A stretch of 64,000 nt of DNA from Undaria pinnatifida (Eukaryota; Sar; Phaeophyceae; Laminariales; Alariaceae): positions 16,900,306 to 16,964,305 of the forward strand of contig JABAKD010000020.1 of assembly GCA_012845835.1 (NCBI GenBank), written 5' to 3'. The position numbers and the translations under genes were made by a program. The stretch's first letter is position 1. Each line of letters begins with the position of its first letter. The notes below the pieces were generated by a model. The model did not search any database, was not told the origin of the DNA, and was given only the letters and a program-made list of their open reading frames with translations. Shown piece after piece: positions 11,930 to 37,000 of the stretch.

Positions 11930-13150
11930 TGATTAGACCCGTCCCGCTGGAATGGAATGTTTAAGGTCTCTGACACCATGTCGGCGCCGCGCTTCTCCAT
12001 TGTTGCTATTGGACCTCTTATATATGAGATGGCGTGCGGCGTGTATCAGCTCTTAGCTGGTGTACGCATGTAGGCTCGCTTTCGGATAACCCGATGAAGA
12101 CCCAGCCTATATATTTATGATTTGAGACAAACGAAGGCCACGGTTAGGTGAGCCTGCAAGAGCAGAGCTCCAAATACAGAAGAGAGAAGATTATGTTGGT
12201 CGGCGACACCAAGCCGATATAGCTGATTAATTGACTTCAGGTGTAGATATCTGAGGTGGAGATGTGGAGATGTGGAGTGACCGCGTGAGGGGCGCGCGCG
12301 TGGTGCGCTGCTCGTAGCTCAAAGACATAGATACCTTCAGTATCCGGTACGAGTAAAAAAAAAAAAACAGCTATGACCCCAATAAAGCAAAATACCCCAA
12401 TACGAGATCCTACAGCCTTGTTTAACAACTCGTATCTCATGGTATGTAATCATGACCCTACGTAGCCTATCTTATTACTTCAGCAACAACTCGTATCTCA
12501 AGTATCTTGCTACCGGTTCCAAGAGGGATACCTTAGACTGTCTTTCTCAACGTGTACGAGTACGCACTACATCTATCAGGCATCTGGGTGTGATTAGCGT
12601 GTAAACTGCTGTGTATCATGTATCCAAGATATTACTGTTGAGACTTGTGCTTGCTACGTACTGCATCGATAAACGACAACTACCAGACTGAAAATCGTCT
12701 GTCGTACTAGCAACTTGCAATGTATACCAGATGACTGTGAATGTTATCAAGTAACGACATTATGGTTACTGACAGGCAGCATCTCTATCAGTAGCTTGTG
12801 GCATGAGAAGCCACTCGAAAAGGCGCGCGGGCGGGCAGAGCCGTGAGGGGGGGCGTGTCTTTGTGAACCGTTACCTGATGAAACGAAGAAAAAAGGTCAA
12901 AGCCCGCCGCACTCTAAGGAGCATAAGAGTGCATGGTACGATAAGAGTAGAGTCATGGCGGCAAATCGAGTACGTGTTTTTGGTCGCATCCGAGCGTGCG
13001 CCAAGGACTTGACCACTGACGGGGCTCATCGTAGATGGGGTGAGACTTGTATTCAATCCTATGTACCCATCCTATGAACACGAACTATGACGGTAAGAGC
13101 AGTAATCGTTGAAGTCCATACATGTCCAGTACTACCAATCCCACATATGA
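11930..13150. other. No supported gene
   Basis: No convincing exon, repeat match or RNA gene. A 69-codon basic open frame at 12803-13012 has no recognisable domain. Confidence 0.45.
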
Positions 13151-13154
13151 ACAA

Positions 13155-13336
13155 TAGTAGTGGTCCCTCTATACCGCCGATATGTGCGAGCCGCTAAAAC
13201 CGGGACTATAGCGGTCACCAGCACTACTTTGCATACCGACACTACTTGCTGTTCCCATGTGTGCCAAGCGATCAACAGGCACTGAAGCGGGCGACCGACA
13301 CTACGCAACGAACACTGTAGAGGGACCACTGCTGTA
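13155..13336. mobile_element. Tc1/mariner-like MITE (family D)
   Basis: About 182 bp with inverted ends: tagtagtggtccctctata on the left, and tacagcagtggtccctctac reading inward from the right. The interior is rich in cggcactat/gccggt motifs. TA at both edges and a start resembling CAGT are typical of Tc1/mariner-derived MITEs. Relatives lie near 26150, 37200, 38672, 52395, 53940 and 54265. Confidence 0.7.
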
Positions 13337-13552
13337 TGCCAGTAAGAACAGTAAATATTATAAGTCGAAGTAGCCCATTAGATCGAATCCGCTGGAAGCA
13401 CGGCGAGAAAGTCAATATGTCCTGCCGGCAAACCGTCGAGGGCCGCTGCGGAGGGTGCGCATCGAAATCTGTAATATCCCCGAAAAGTGCCAGAACCTTC
13501 AGTTTTCGACGGAAAGGGCAAATGAATGTTTTTCGAAAGCTCTGGTATTTAT

Positions 13553-13650
13553 GAACAATAAAAAGACATCTCAGCCGTGAGATCGATGATTTTGTCGAAG
13601 TTCGTCTTTGCATGCTTTGGGTGATACTTCGACCAAACGCTCTGGTATGT
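13553..13650 (+). repeat. Family A fragment
   Basis: Plus-oriented fragment with the diverged core ctcagccgtgagatcgatga, followed by tcgtctttgcatgctttggg. Only the terminal portion of the family is present. Confidence 0.6.
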
Positions 13651-14220
13651 GTTATGTTGATTTTGATCGGGTCATGTACATTGATTCCTGGTGCTTGGTA
13701 TACCGGCTATAAGTAGACGACGTGCGAGGTGGAACTTCGCTCTACTGGCTATCACATGTTCGTTGTTGTGTCTAGTACGTTCAATCGTTCGCCATGTCGA
13801 CTTCACAGCAGTGTGTGCCCCGCAGGGAGGCGAACATGCGTGTGTTTGCCTTTTCCGTGCGTTGCTTGTCTCTTGACAATAATTCGGCGGTTGCTGCTGC
13901 AAGGAAAATTCTGATGTAATTCCAATAGCTTTGTATCCGAAATGCCGGTGCAGTTCCAAAGGCGGAAGGCGGAAAAATATGCAACTAACCGTCCCAGGAG
14001 CTATATGCGATAATTCGATAGTTTGACCAGAACGGGTACAAAATAATTGTACGTGCTGCCAGCGGAAACGATATTGACACACTGTTGTCGCGGAGGGGGA
14101 GAAGAAAGCCAAAGCTGGCAAGCGGTGGCTAAAAAGACGCGAGCAAGCGAGGGAGAAAGAGCGAGGACGAGAACATTTTTGAAACGCACATGCGTCGGTA
14201 CGAGATCGATAACCAATCTT

Positions 14221-26582
<12,362 letters not shown>

Positions 26583-27104
26583 GAGCAGATGCTGCAAAGG
26601 GGCGGTGTGGCCGCCCGGAGGGATGCCAAAAGAGGGCGTAGCGCAGGGTTCGTTTACTTTATTTATTTATTTATTTTTGCCGCTTTTGCCTACAAGAGAG
26701 CGCACATTGCGTATACCGTATACACCGTATATATAACACACACGCGAGATAACAAAACCCCCCAAGGACAAATTCTAAAGTTGGCTTCCTCGACATAAGG
26801 AAGAATGCAAAATCCGAGCGACACGTGTACGGGAATATCTCGATGAGATCTTCCTAAACCCGCTATTTTCGTTGTTTATTGCCCCTTTTGATTTCTATGG
26901 AAAATCGGCTACGAAGTCATCGCAGTGGGAGTGTGTTGTTATCTTGTATGGTATTGGGTAGTCGTCCGGTGGGGGCGCGGGCGGCGGGTTTTCTGAAAAG
27001 CTGGAAATTTCCGCGGTCGGCATATTTGATGGGGGCATGCTCGATTTTAGGCTGTATGTTTCTCAGCGGGCGTGTTCGATAGACATGTGCTCGTTTTTTA
27101 TATG

Positions 27105-27325
27105 GACTTTCCACAGGTCGAGAGGTTTTCAAAACCTCGTGGGTCGAGTTGGGTCGGGTCGGGTCGGTTCCGGAGGTGTTCGAACTCTAGCGGATCGGGT
27201 CGGGTCAGGTTAGAAGAAGGTGTCGAAATATCACGGACTGGTGGATCACCACGGCCCGACCGGACCCGACCCGACCCGACCCGTCAGAAGTGACTCGACC
27301 CGTGACCCGTGAAAAACCGTGGACG
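27105..27325. mobile_element. GGGTC-rich MITE (family F)
   Basis: Interior of tandem gggtcgggtcgg on the left and cccgacccgacccg on the right, ending tcgacccgtgacccgtgaaa. It could fold into a long hairpin. It lies about 520 bp downstream of the LRR stop codon. Confidence 0.6.
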
Positions 27326-28360
27326 CGTAGGGTGTAGAATTCTCAGCGGGCATGTTTGATAGAGATGTGCTTGAATTTTAGAACTGCATCCACGGTTAGG
27401 GGACAAGCTGCTTGCTGTTACTGTGGAATCATGTTTGCAGTGACAACAGGGTTAAAACGCCATGGAGTGCTTGAACGGATAGTTTTATGTTGCAATTTTT
27501 CCACGCTGCGTGATTGGCCCGTGGGTGGCTGGCTCTCTATGCGTGACTAGGGGCGAGACCTTTCGAGCGATGAGTGAGGTCGCAGAGGCAGTGTGAACTA
27601 GTAATAGCTACGAAGGGTATGTTTTAGTAGCGTGTATCACACCTGGTATACTCTAGATGTACCCGGGTATCTACCCGAGTATGACGAAGAGATTCAGGTT
27701 TTGGTACCCGGGTGCCCAAGAGTATATTCCCTGCCTAACGCACCCTTCAAAAAGTGCTATTAATAGTGAGGGGCAGTGCAGAGAAAGACTTTTGATGAAC
27801 ACGGTTTTCCTAGTGGTCCTTTATTTATTTTTTTAACGGATTTATTTTCTGGTCGTTATTAGGCTCGTGACGTCATTTGTTCGAAAAAGTTGAGAAAAAT
27901 CCCAGTGGTTGTTTGGATGATGTGACGTCACCTATTTTTTCTTGGTTGCATGTGCGCATGTCTTCAAGTCGGCGGCGAATAGGACCAATCGTCGACCAAT
28001 TGGCACCGCGCAACTTTTGCTGTAACATTGCACTCTACGTAAACGAATGTCTGGCGGATAGTGTCATTTCGAGGTGCGCCGCCACTACGGGTGTGTCGTT
28101 GCGTTGGCTGCTCCGGACTTAACGCTGTCCGTGCGTGCCTCTCTGTAGATTATAAGTTGGGCATGAACAACGATAAATCATAACATATTTTGGCAAGATC
28201 GTACGATTGAAAAAATAGAAAACGAAGAATGTATCATATTAATGTGGTGCTGACACGCACGATGTCTCACATTATTTTGGCATTGGCACGCAAGAGGTAG
28301 GCCTGCACTTGAAAAATCTCCGACATTCTAGCAAGTACCCTGTCATTGGATGGTAACAAC
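27326..28360. other. No gene seen; between the LRR gene and the SAM gene
   Basis: This is the convergent intergenic region. It holds short palindromic pieces (tacccgggtatctacccg near 27660) and AT-rich tracts. T-rich runs at 27820-27850 contain TTTATT, which could serve as a polyadenylation signal for the minus-strand SAM gene, but this is weak. Confidence 0.4.
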
Positions 28361-30562
28361 TCACAAGTCGTGGCCGTTATCGCTTTCTACCTCGTCAACC
28401 AGGTAGCTTCCTTCCTCGCCTGCTGCTGAATCAACCCCAAGGACAGACTTCATAAACACAATTTCAACATCCCGCCCGCTCTGCCCTAGCCCCTCTTCTC
28501 CCGCTCGTACTACCTCGCTACCTGAGCTACACCATGCTGTGGATTGACAAGACGTGGATGATGATACACTTCGATCATCAATTTCGTGCCAATCATCGTC
28601 CACTTCCTTACCCTCCCCGCGCGACCTTTGCACCTCGTACCAAGCTCCTCCCCCCCTTCCCTCTCCAGGATCGCCTCCAAATTCGCGAGAAATTCCTTCG
28701 CTCCTGCCTGCCACCGGGTCCTCACCACCATAGTCGGCGTTTTCCGCTCCGCAATCCGATCGCATCCCCCGCGCCGTCGCCAGGCCTTCGAGCAATCCTT
28801 TTTTCTTTTCCTCCAACTCCTGCGCTTGTCGGCGATGTTCGGCGTCCATCTGGCTCCTCAGCTCATCCGCCATCATCTCCGTTGTTCGCTTGACCGCCGC
28901 CGCTACCGTCGCCGTCGAGCTCGCGCAATCGGATCGATCGGTAACCCTAGTAGCATCACGCCCCCCATCTTTGTCACTCTGGTTCGCGTCTCCTCCACCT
29001 CCATATTTAGCGCCCCTTCCATCAATCTGATGTGTGCTGCCTGGATTGCCACCGCGATTCCACTCGGCCACGGCGGCACGGAAAGCCTCGTGCTCTGCCT
29101 CCTCGTCAAGAGGTGCAGCGCTATCTGCGTGATGGCGGGGCGCTTGCTCCGTACCGAGAGTCGCTGCCTTCGCAAAACGAGGTGGAGAACCGGCGAACTC
29201 CGAGTGAAGCTCCACTAGCTGATCGTCCTCCTGCATCGTAGTAGTCCCATCTCCGTTGTTGGCGTTAAGAGCAGGGAAGGGGTTTGTCCAGCATCCTGTC
29301 ATCCCGCTGCCCGCTAAGAGTGTTTTTCCTACGGTTTGTCTTCGAACTGCAGGCACTCCAACGGCGGTTGCTGACGCCGCTCCTGTAGTTTCTGAGAACG
29401 GGATATGACCGACCTCAGGGGGTTGCCGTAGAAAGGGGCGTTCTTCGCCCGGGTTCGGCTCACCAGGCCGCTGTGCCACCGCACCACCCGAAGAGGAGAC
29501 CAAGCGCACGGTGGCTCTATCAAACTGCTCGTCGGAGGGGTTTGTAGACAATAATCTTCCGCAACCAACACCGCTACCGCCACCGCCACGGCCACCCGTA
29601 TGGCTGGCCCCCGACACGATCGGCTCGATGTGAGACCAGTGCTTCTTCTTAATTCGTTCTGGCGGCGGACGAAGGCCATTTCTGCGGTGATCCTCACCCC
29701 TTACCATCGAAGTTGCAAGCTTATTACTAGGCACACTTTCCCCGCGAGTGCCTGCATCGCAGTCGATGGTGTCGGTGTTGCTGGGATACCCTCTCGGCGC
29801 GGGGGGTGCCGGGACGGGAGGGGGCGGCATGTCAGCGTTGGGATGCCTGCTACCCCTCCGTAGCTCCTCGATTCCTTTCAAGATCTGCTTGCGATGCGCC
29901 AACACGTGCACTTTCATGTAGTCAAGGTCGTCTAGGCCCACCTCGAGCAAAATAGGCCCAGATATCTCGTTTTGCTGAAAAACTCCCTTGTGCTTCCCCA
30001 GGCCGAGACTTTCGAGCCACTCCAGTGTATCCCCGACACTCCAGCGACTAACCTCCTTGGCCTTAAAGCCAGGATGCGCCAGTGCGTGCTGGTCGTACGT
30101 AGGTGTTCGTGGGTCAGAGGGATTGCCTGCTAGCTCGCTTTGACTCTGGCGGTGATGATGTCGTTGCCGTTGTTCATCCCGAAGAGCGGCGGCCGCGCGA
30201 GCCCCAGCCCCAGCTTGCGGTTGCGTCTGACCCCCGCCGGCCGCAGCCCCGCCGCCACTGGCGAAGCTGCTTGCGAAGACTACGTGCGGGGGACGCTGCT
30301 GGAGCTGCTCCTTGTGGCGAACCTTAACATCCTTCACGTACGCCCGCACCGACCCTCGGTCTGTTCTGGCACTGCGCCATCGAGCCCCTCCTACCTTTGG
30401 CCCTGAAGCCTCTCTCATCTCTGCTTCGGCAGCAAGATCGGTCTTGAGCCGAGAAAGGCGTTCCTCCATCTCGGCGGTTTCTCGGGCCATGGAATCGGAG
30501 GGCTTTGCTCGGAAGCCCGGTTGGCCTGGGAGGGGCACTGGTGCACCGAACATTACGGTCAT
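28361..30562 (-). CDS. SAM-domain protein with coiled coils, single open frame
   Basis: 733 residues from the ATG at 30562 to the TGA at 28361. An N-terminal PVPLPGQPG segment is followed by a predicted coiled coil (residues about 25-52, EMEERLSRL). A low-complexity Gly/Ala/Gln/His region comes next, then a clear SAM domain (about 172-236; WSVGDTLEWLESLGL ... LLEVGLDDLDYM ... HRKQILKGIEEL). Beyond it lie a Pro-rich linker, an acidic EAFRAAVAEW motif (near 495), a second coiled coil (about 555-595) and an acidic tail. SAM domains mediate oligomerisation or partner binding. The overall layout loosely recalls ZBBX-like flagellar proteins, but that is only an impression. The frame is open upstream to 30883 (GTG), but this would overlap the neighbouring gene; the chosen ATG leaves a 283-bp divergent promoter. 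A minus-strand acceptor-like site near 30629 makes an upstream exon possible. Confidence 0.85.
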   Translation of the reverse strand: MTVMFGAPVPLPGQPGFRAKPSDSMARETAEMEERLSRLKTDLAAEAEMREASGPKVGGARWRSARTDRGSVRAYVKDVKVRHKEQLQQRPPHVVFASSFASGGGAAAGGGQTQPQAGAGARAAAALRDEQRQRHHHRQSQSELAGNPSDPRTPTYDQHALAHPGFKAKEVSRWSVGDTLEWLESLGLGKHKGVFQQNEISGPILLEVGLDDLDYMKVHVLAHRKQILKGIEELRRGSRHPNADMPPPPVPAPPAPRGYPSNTDTIDCDAGTRGESVPSNKLATSMVRGEDHRRNGLRPPPERIKKKHWSHIEPIVSGASHTGGRGGGGSGVGCGRLLSTNPSDEQFDRATVRLVSSSGGAVAQRPGEPNPGEERPFLRQPPEVGHIPFSETTGAASATAVGVPAVRRQTVGKTLLAGSGMTGCWTNPFPALNANNGDGTTTMQEDDQLVELHSEFAGSPPRFAKAATLGTEQAPRHHADSAAPLDEEAEHEAFRAAVAEWNRGGNPGSTHQIDGRGAKYGGGGDANQSDKDGGRDATRVTDRSDCASSTATVAAAVKRTTEMMADELRSQMDAEHRRQAQELEEKKKGLLEGLATARGMRSDCGAENADYGGEDPVAGRSEGISREFGGDPGEGRGGGAWYEVQRSRGEGKEVDDDWHEIDDRSVSSSTSCQSTAWCSSGSEVVRAGEEGLGQSGRDVEIVFMKSVLGVDSAAGEEGSYLVDEVESDNGHDL

Positions 30563-30845
30563 GCCTGGTGGTGTGCTGTGCACGGGTAGTAACGCCTTGG
30601 ATACTATGATACGGACGGTTCCTGGCAGCGTCGAGGAGGGGACAAAAACGGGAAAAAACGTTACCCCAGCCTTGGGTATACCCGGTATCCCGGTATACTC
30701 GTACACGTATGCCTCTGTATTCACTTGGAACTCCTTGGACCAGAAACGACGCTCGTACGCTCGTTCCCTTAGGAGGAAGAACGGTGCAAAACTGGCTGCT
30801 GTACACCGCAGTTCCTGTTGATACCGCGGTAGTCTAGTACCCAGG
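30563..30845. promoter_or_regulatory. Divergent intergenic region, putative bidirectional promoter
   Basis: 283 bp between the start codons of the SAM gene (minus) and the ALKBH8-like gene (plus). It contains ggtatacc-type near-palindromes at 30672-30700. No TATA box or other defined element is convincing. Promoter status is inferred from the head-to-head layout. Confidence 0.45.
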
Positions 30846-31019
30846 ATGGCTGGTAGCTCTAGCAAGCAACAACGATGCTTCACTCGGCTTGTGTCGAGTC
30901 AAGATGGTAAACCAACCCACCACGTTTGCGTGATCGGAGTTGCGGCGCGAGACGACGAGGCTCTGCGAGAAGCATGCTGCACCTTCGGCAAGGTGGCGAG
31001 CATAGAGCGGAATGCCAAG
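30846..31019 (+). CDS. ALKBH8-like exon 1 (start; first half of RRM)
   Basis: ATG in a good context (ccaggATGG), 58 codons, ending ERNAK at a gtgagc donor in phase 0. It carries the RRM beta-1/alpha-1/beta-2 part. The next exon is 8.5 kb downstream. Confidence 0.88.
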
Positions 31020-34000
31020 GTGAGCTTGCAGCCACTGGTTTCACTGTTGTTTGGCTGTTGGTGTGCAACAGGTAGTGGCAGTGCTGCTGCAGCACGGCAT
31101 GCTCTGTTGGTAGAACGCTGGTGCTGGGTGTATATACAACAACCGTAGATGGAAACGTTTTCAACTTGCAAATCAATACTGTACAAAATTCAAAACTAAT
31201 TGAGTCGTACGTGCCGCTTTTATGCTGCTACTGCCCTAGTCGAGCGCCGCAGAGGCTCCTGCTTGCTGCTGCTGCTGCTGCTGCTGCTGTTTTGGTGGTC
31301 GGGATTGGCAAGAAGGCAAGGAGTCGTGTGTAGGGGGCATTGTCACAGCAAGCAGTGTTTGGGGGAAGGCGGTTTCCGGGAGTCGCGTTCAGGTATAACT
31401 GCTGTTACTGCTGTTGCTGCTGCTCCTGCGACTGCTGCTATGATACTGTTGCTGCTTGCCGCTTTTCCTCCTCCTGCTTCTGCGCTGCTACTAACTGTGC
31501 TACTCTCTGCTCCCTCTTGGCTGCCACTTGCCACACCTCGCTCCGGCAAACTGGTACCTGGTAAGGTGTACCAGGTGCAGAATATGTCTGTTCTTTGAGT
31601 TGCGGACGGGAGCCCCAAAACCGCTGCGACTAACTCTAGCTCCCACTAATGTTGACGCACGACTCCCGAGAACTGCCTTCTTGCCTAAAAACGAAAATGC
31701 CGGGGCGACGTAATATATACCTGGTACGTGGTAGTCTTCCTTGGGTGGCAATCGGAATATTTGGTTTCTCCAGGCGTGAGTAGTGAGACGTATGCACCGG
31801 CCTGGACCTGGGACACTGTAGACTGACTCCCGATTTCACTTTTATATGTTTCTGGTGGAGGCATGAATTGCGTCAGCTGTGATATATGCGTGTACCACCT
31901 TGGGTTGTGTGTTTTTTCCTGGGCTATTCCTCAGCTCCAGAGTGACTGGAGCCTGTCCTGTGACCACGGACTTGATTATGCGAGTTAATGTGAGATCAAC
32001 AACACACGCAGCCGTATACAACGGCAGCTTGCGCTGCCGGGGTTGTAACGAGGACCACTGATAGGGATAGCTCACGCTATCGCTATGGTGGGATTCGAAG
32101 GATGCGCCAGCTAGCGTTGGGTTGCGAAAGCAACTGAGTTAAATCGACACACGACGCGTATGAAAATACGTGGAAGTGTTGTGAGCTTAAGCTTTATTTT
32201 TCCCCATCCGCCGGAGGATAAAAAAAAAAAAAAGATAATACACCTCCAAACGCCGGGACTTATAATAGCTCCTGCCAACACACTACAGCCGAAAGCTGTC
32301 TTCTCGACAAAGCGAGCCACCAAAACACTGCTGTGGCATCACACAAAGCACTCCACCCTTCTCTTCTCTGAAGCGAACCACCAATACACTGCTGGGACCA
32401 ATTAATAGCACTCACCAGCACCCGACTCGCGCATTGTGCCTTCTCGCCAAAGCGAGACACCAAACGCACGGGATGTCACGTACCACGAAGGGTATCAAGA
32501 ATAACTCATATCAGGTATCACGCACAGCACACGCTCCCGCAAAATGCCGAATTCTGTTTATTGCCAAAGCCAGCTACCTGGAATGTACCCAAACGCTGTG
32601 GCTTAGATCCCACCAACGCACGACTCCCCAAGACTCCACGGAGCGAGCCGCCTCAACGCTGTGGTATACACTAAACTATGAGCTTATTGGGGCTAGTCGG
32701 TGTTACTTGCCCGGTCACTCGCGAGGTGGCTACCTTCTTTTTGCTTGGTTTTCAAGAGCTTGTTCTTGTTATACCTGATTATACGAGCTGGGCCAGCCAT
32801 AAAACGTAGAATCAAGCATGAAGTTAGACTCATGCAAAGACACCGCTGTAGTCGGCAAATCATGGTGCACACGCAACGCCACAGGGCCACGTGGTTGGAC
32901 GTCATCTGACGAAATCCTTAGTTTGCGTTGAAATATACTTGTTAGTGTGTGTATTAAACGGGCGTTTGAAACCGTTTTTTTGCTTCGGAATTTTTCTTTT
33001 TTTTATGTCAGCTATGTGGATACCACGTCCTGTCCCCTAGATGATATAGGTAATTTTCACTATAATCCTCCAAGGTCACCCTGGCCCCTTGGGGGCGCTC
33101 GGAGGTTATCCTCGTTGCTGACCCTCGAGCGTGCGGTTATGCGTACAACCCACCTCGGTGTGTCTCCACGCCTCCCTTCAGATAAAGAGATATACCTGCT
33201 GCGGGACTACCATCCCATAATAAACGTCGTCGGCAGAGCTACGTACGTATACCTCATACTGCACAGCTTCCGTTAGACACCTTGTGCATCGCACTGCGGG
33301 CGGCAACATGGCATCAAGCCTGCGTGGCAACGAGGAGTGGAGCAGGACCTCAGACCCTAGGGTCAACTTTGATGGTAAAGTGGGTAAATGGAGGCTGAAA
33401 AAGAATTTTACTCTCGGAGTAAAAAAATTCGCAATACTTCGGCAGTCTCCCGGAGGCGGAAGCAACGATACCCTTTTGGCGCCACAGCTACGAACGAGGG
33501 TACAGAGGAGGAAGGCTGACCCACCGCCACGTCCGGATCAACTTAAGAACTCGGGCTTGGGGCCAGCGGCGGAATGGGTGGCTGTCAAGCTCCCTTCAGG
33601 CGAGTGCGGTTCCGTGCCGTAGACGCGTTGGTTCGACGATTTTTAGAACAAAAAAACTGTTTTGCGATTGCGCCGACTGCAGTCTGATGTTGATGCACGC
33701 TCTCCTGCTGTGTTCGACATCATCCGTGCTGTCTCTCTGTAGCTTGGACCGTCCAGCACGACGCCTGCGTGCAGTTTTGTGTCGGTACGGCGGTGGTGCT
33801 TTGCACAGACCTTTGTTTTGCTGTTCTACTGCGGTTCTCATTACTGTGTGGGTTCACGTCTACTACTGTTATACCTGCTGTTTGGCTTGGTATCAGTTCT
33901 ACCACTGAGGACGAAAATGTAAGGAACGGTTTTATTTTTCTATTAATATCAAAACGGACCTTATTTTCCGTCCAATGTGGACGAAAATTTAATGACTGCT

Positions 34001-37000
34001 TTTTCGTTGCTGTTCATATTACAACGGTCCTTGCATTTCCGTCCAGAGTGGCTCGTGCTCGTACTCATAGATAGTACTGCTGTGTGAGCACACAGCAGTC
34101 TGCGGTTGGTGGTATTTGAACATGCTGCTCCAGACGAACACGTCCCGATCACACCCATGTATGTGCTAGCTGTCGTACAACTGCCCGAGCGATCGCCATT
34201 AATATTATAGTGTCAATCCCCAGCTTAAGCGCACATTCGAGGTGCCCTTTCTACTGTTTGCTCCACTGCTGTTCCCCTTTTCGGCGCCGCCCGTTGTGTG
34301 ATCGTAACGTGACTTGCACTATCTGTCGAGGCGTCTGCATGCGCTTTTGTGTCGGTACAGCACCTGCATTGCTGTGTGTACGACTGCCGGTGCGAACATG
34401 CCTCTGTACTGCTGATGCTTAGACTGCCGGTGTTGGAAAATGCCTTGACCGTTACCCCCGTCTTTCCTCGTATCGCCAATATATCTCCACCCAACACACG
34501 ATAGGTAAAGCGCAAGACAGCTTGCACCGGCTGAATAGCGCTCAGGAACAGACGCTCAAGAGACAACGAACGAAAGGGGCGGACGTTACACGTGCGGAAT
34601 GGATGCGGTCGACGGCCTTGAGCGATCGAGATAAGCGGTGCGTCCTGCGTGCATGGGATAGGCGTGAGGAGAAGGCGGCGAAGCAGTTGACAGAGCGGAG
34701 GTTTTATCTCGGGCAACGCGTCGGCGACCTGTGAGCCAGAGTGCAGATGAACGCCGCACATATATTTCGGCTTTGAAAAGCCGTGTTTGGGAACGTGCCT
34801 GAGTTGCCCCACATCGACGACGAGGACTTTGCCAACGGGGAGAGTGGCGGGGGCGCGGAGGCCGGTAGGCACCCCGTGGTCGAAGACGCACTCCCGCCGC
34901 AAGCCAGCCCCGCGCAGCGCAATCGATTGTTCAGTCAAGCGATGGCGATCATGGAGGCGTTCGAACGACAACGCGATCGGGATCTGCTCATGCTGGTCGT
35001 AACCGAACTCGACAAGCGAGCCGCCGACACCCCAGAAGCTACCGCTACGTCCGCCGCCCAGCAGGAAGTAGACGACAAAGTGGAGTAGCACGTGGAGGCA
35101 GCCCCGGTCATTCGGTTGCGGTGTGCGCGGATAGGTATCGCCGCAAGCCTTGCGACAATTTCGGGAACATCCGACATAGAGACATGGGAACGTGATCGAC
35201 TATGGCGCATATAATATAACGCTGTTGTCTCTTTGTCTTTAATCTGGGCCCATCCCCGAGCCGGGTGTGCAGCGATGCTGCTCCCGAGCTCCTCTTGAGT
35301 TCAGGAGTGTAGCTGTGTAGGTGTGTGTTGCGCTTGCGGCGTCGCGAGACGCACTACATCTCGGAAACACCATTGATACGGAATGGAGAAGATGGGAGTA
35401 ATTGGTAAAAAGGTCTCGCTGGGCTCCATTCGTTGATCGCGTCGATAGTAGGTGTTGATATCCGTGTGCAGCGTATATTTCTCGCTAAAAGCGGCAGTAC
35501 GTCACTTTTGAAGGCCATACATCGAAACCGGATGTACTTCCCGTAAATGGACCGTGACTCGGCACTGCTGTAAATGTTAAGGCCACGGGGAGACCCAAGC
35601 GTCCCCTGGTCCCCGGTTTTCCGGTAACTCTAATATCTAGATGTTTTATCGGAATAGTAAAACACATGGCTAGGTTAACACGCTGCGTTTAGCGCTTCGG
35701 CTGGTTCGTGGAACACAGACCCGGAAACCAATAAAAATAAGGGCTTAATCCACAGATGCTGTGAGTCTCTTCAGATCGGTGTCCCGCTGGTTCTCAGCAG
35801 AGGTCCACACCTCGACTTTGAGGCACTGCAGTGGTCAAAATTTGGGGTACACAAAACGAGACAAAAAACGACCCCCAACAGAACGTATGCACTTCACTAG
35901 CGGGCGGCTACAGCTTCCCACAAGCAACCACGGCCCCTTGATATCGAGGGACGCTCCTGCTGGGGTGTATGACGACGCCGGGTGCGCCAGCCAGCAGTCG
36001 TAGGCAGCCAGAAGCGACTCACGAGATGTTTTCGTGAGTTCGAACTTGCGAGCAGCATCACCAAAAGCTACCGAAATCGCTGAAATATTTTGATTCACGC
36101 GCGGGGGCTTTATGCAGTGGGTGCATCACCGATGCAAGAAACGTTTTTCACCAAAAGCTTGCTGCTCACCAGGCGGATGATATAACTCTCTAATATGTGG
36201 GGTTTAAGGGCTTGGGAGAAAATATCGAAAGACACTACTGCAGGAGTGGTTAGTTATGGAGTCCAAAAAGGAGCTAAAATCAGCTGAAAAGCTCCGTATT
36301 ATTAGATCTTTGCTGCATTTTTCTAAGAATTTTCGAAATAAGGATTTTTTTGCAGATGCCATACTCTATTTTCATGTGGTATTGTATGTACGCGAAACGC
36401 CTCCATACGAGCTCCTACGCAAAGTATTCCTGTGCGATCCCCCGTGACCTTATTTTCCCTTAACCCCTTTTCAACTGGAAACCCGTTTTTGGGGACAAAA
36501 TTACTTGAAGTTAGTATAGGGAGGGGTTCGGGGCTCTAAAGGGGTTAATGTCCCTGCTTCCGCCCTATTTAATTCCAAGTAGTTTATCTCTGAATGCGGG
36601 CCCTTTAGAACTACACCCCATTTGTGTTTTAGAGGCGATCATCTTGCCAATAGCGCATAATTATTGTTCGCGTTTCTACGGTGCAGGACCATGGATGTAC
36701 GGAGCACACGCACAGCTCAAATGCACCCGTTAAACGCACTCAACGATGAGAGCACGGTGTGAGAGTAACACACACACCCTCGGGGTAATCTGTCTTCTTC
36801 TCGGATCCTTCCTGAAGTCCATGCGATCTCAGACAGAGGGCAATGGTAGTAATACCTCTATTCTGCCGGTTTAGTAGGTTTTTCTTTTTTCTATATCTCA
36901 TCCCATCTATTATATTCGCACTTTTTCTTTCTCCTTCTCCCTCTTTAGACGGAACTCAGATCCGGGGCCACTAAAAAGGCTCGTCTCCCCCTTCCCCGCT

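Noticed and set aside
28534-30821. Plus-strand frames of 70-210 codons across the SAM gene
   Set aside because: Antisense shadows of a GC-rich coding region with an unmistakable SAM domain on the minus strand.
30563-30883. N-terminal extension of the SAM protein to a GTG at 30883
   Set aside because: It would start inside exon 1 of the divergent ALKBH8-like gene and uses a non-ATG codon; the ATG at 30562 is preferred.
34225-35091. 288-codon minus-strand frame
   Set aside because: It is the antisense shadow of the plus-strand ORF at 34423-35088; no domain, and the plus frame has the more protein-like composition.
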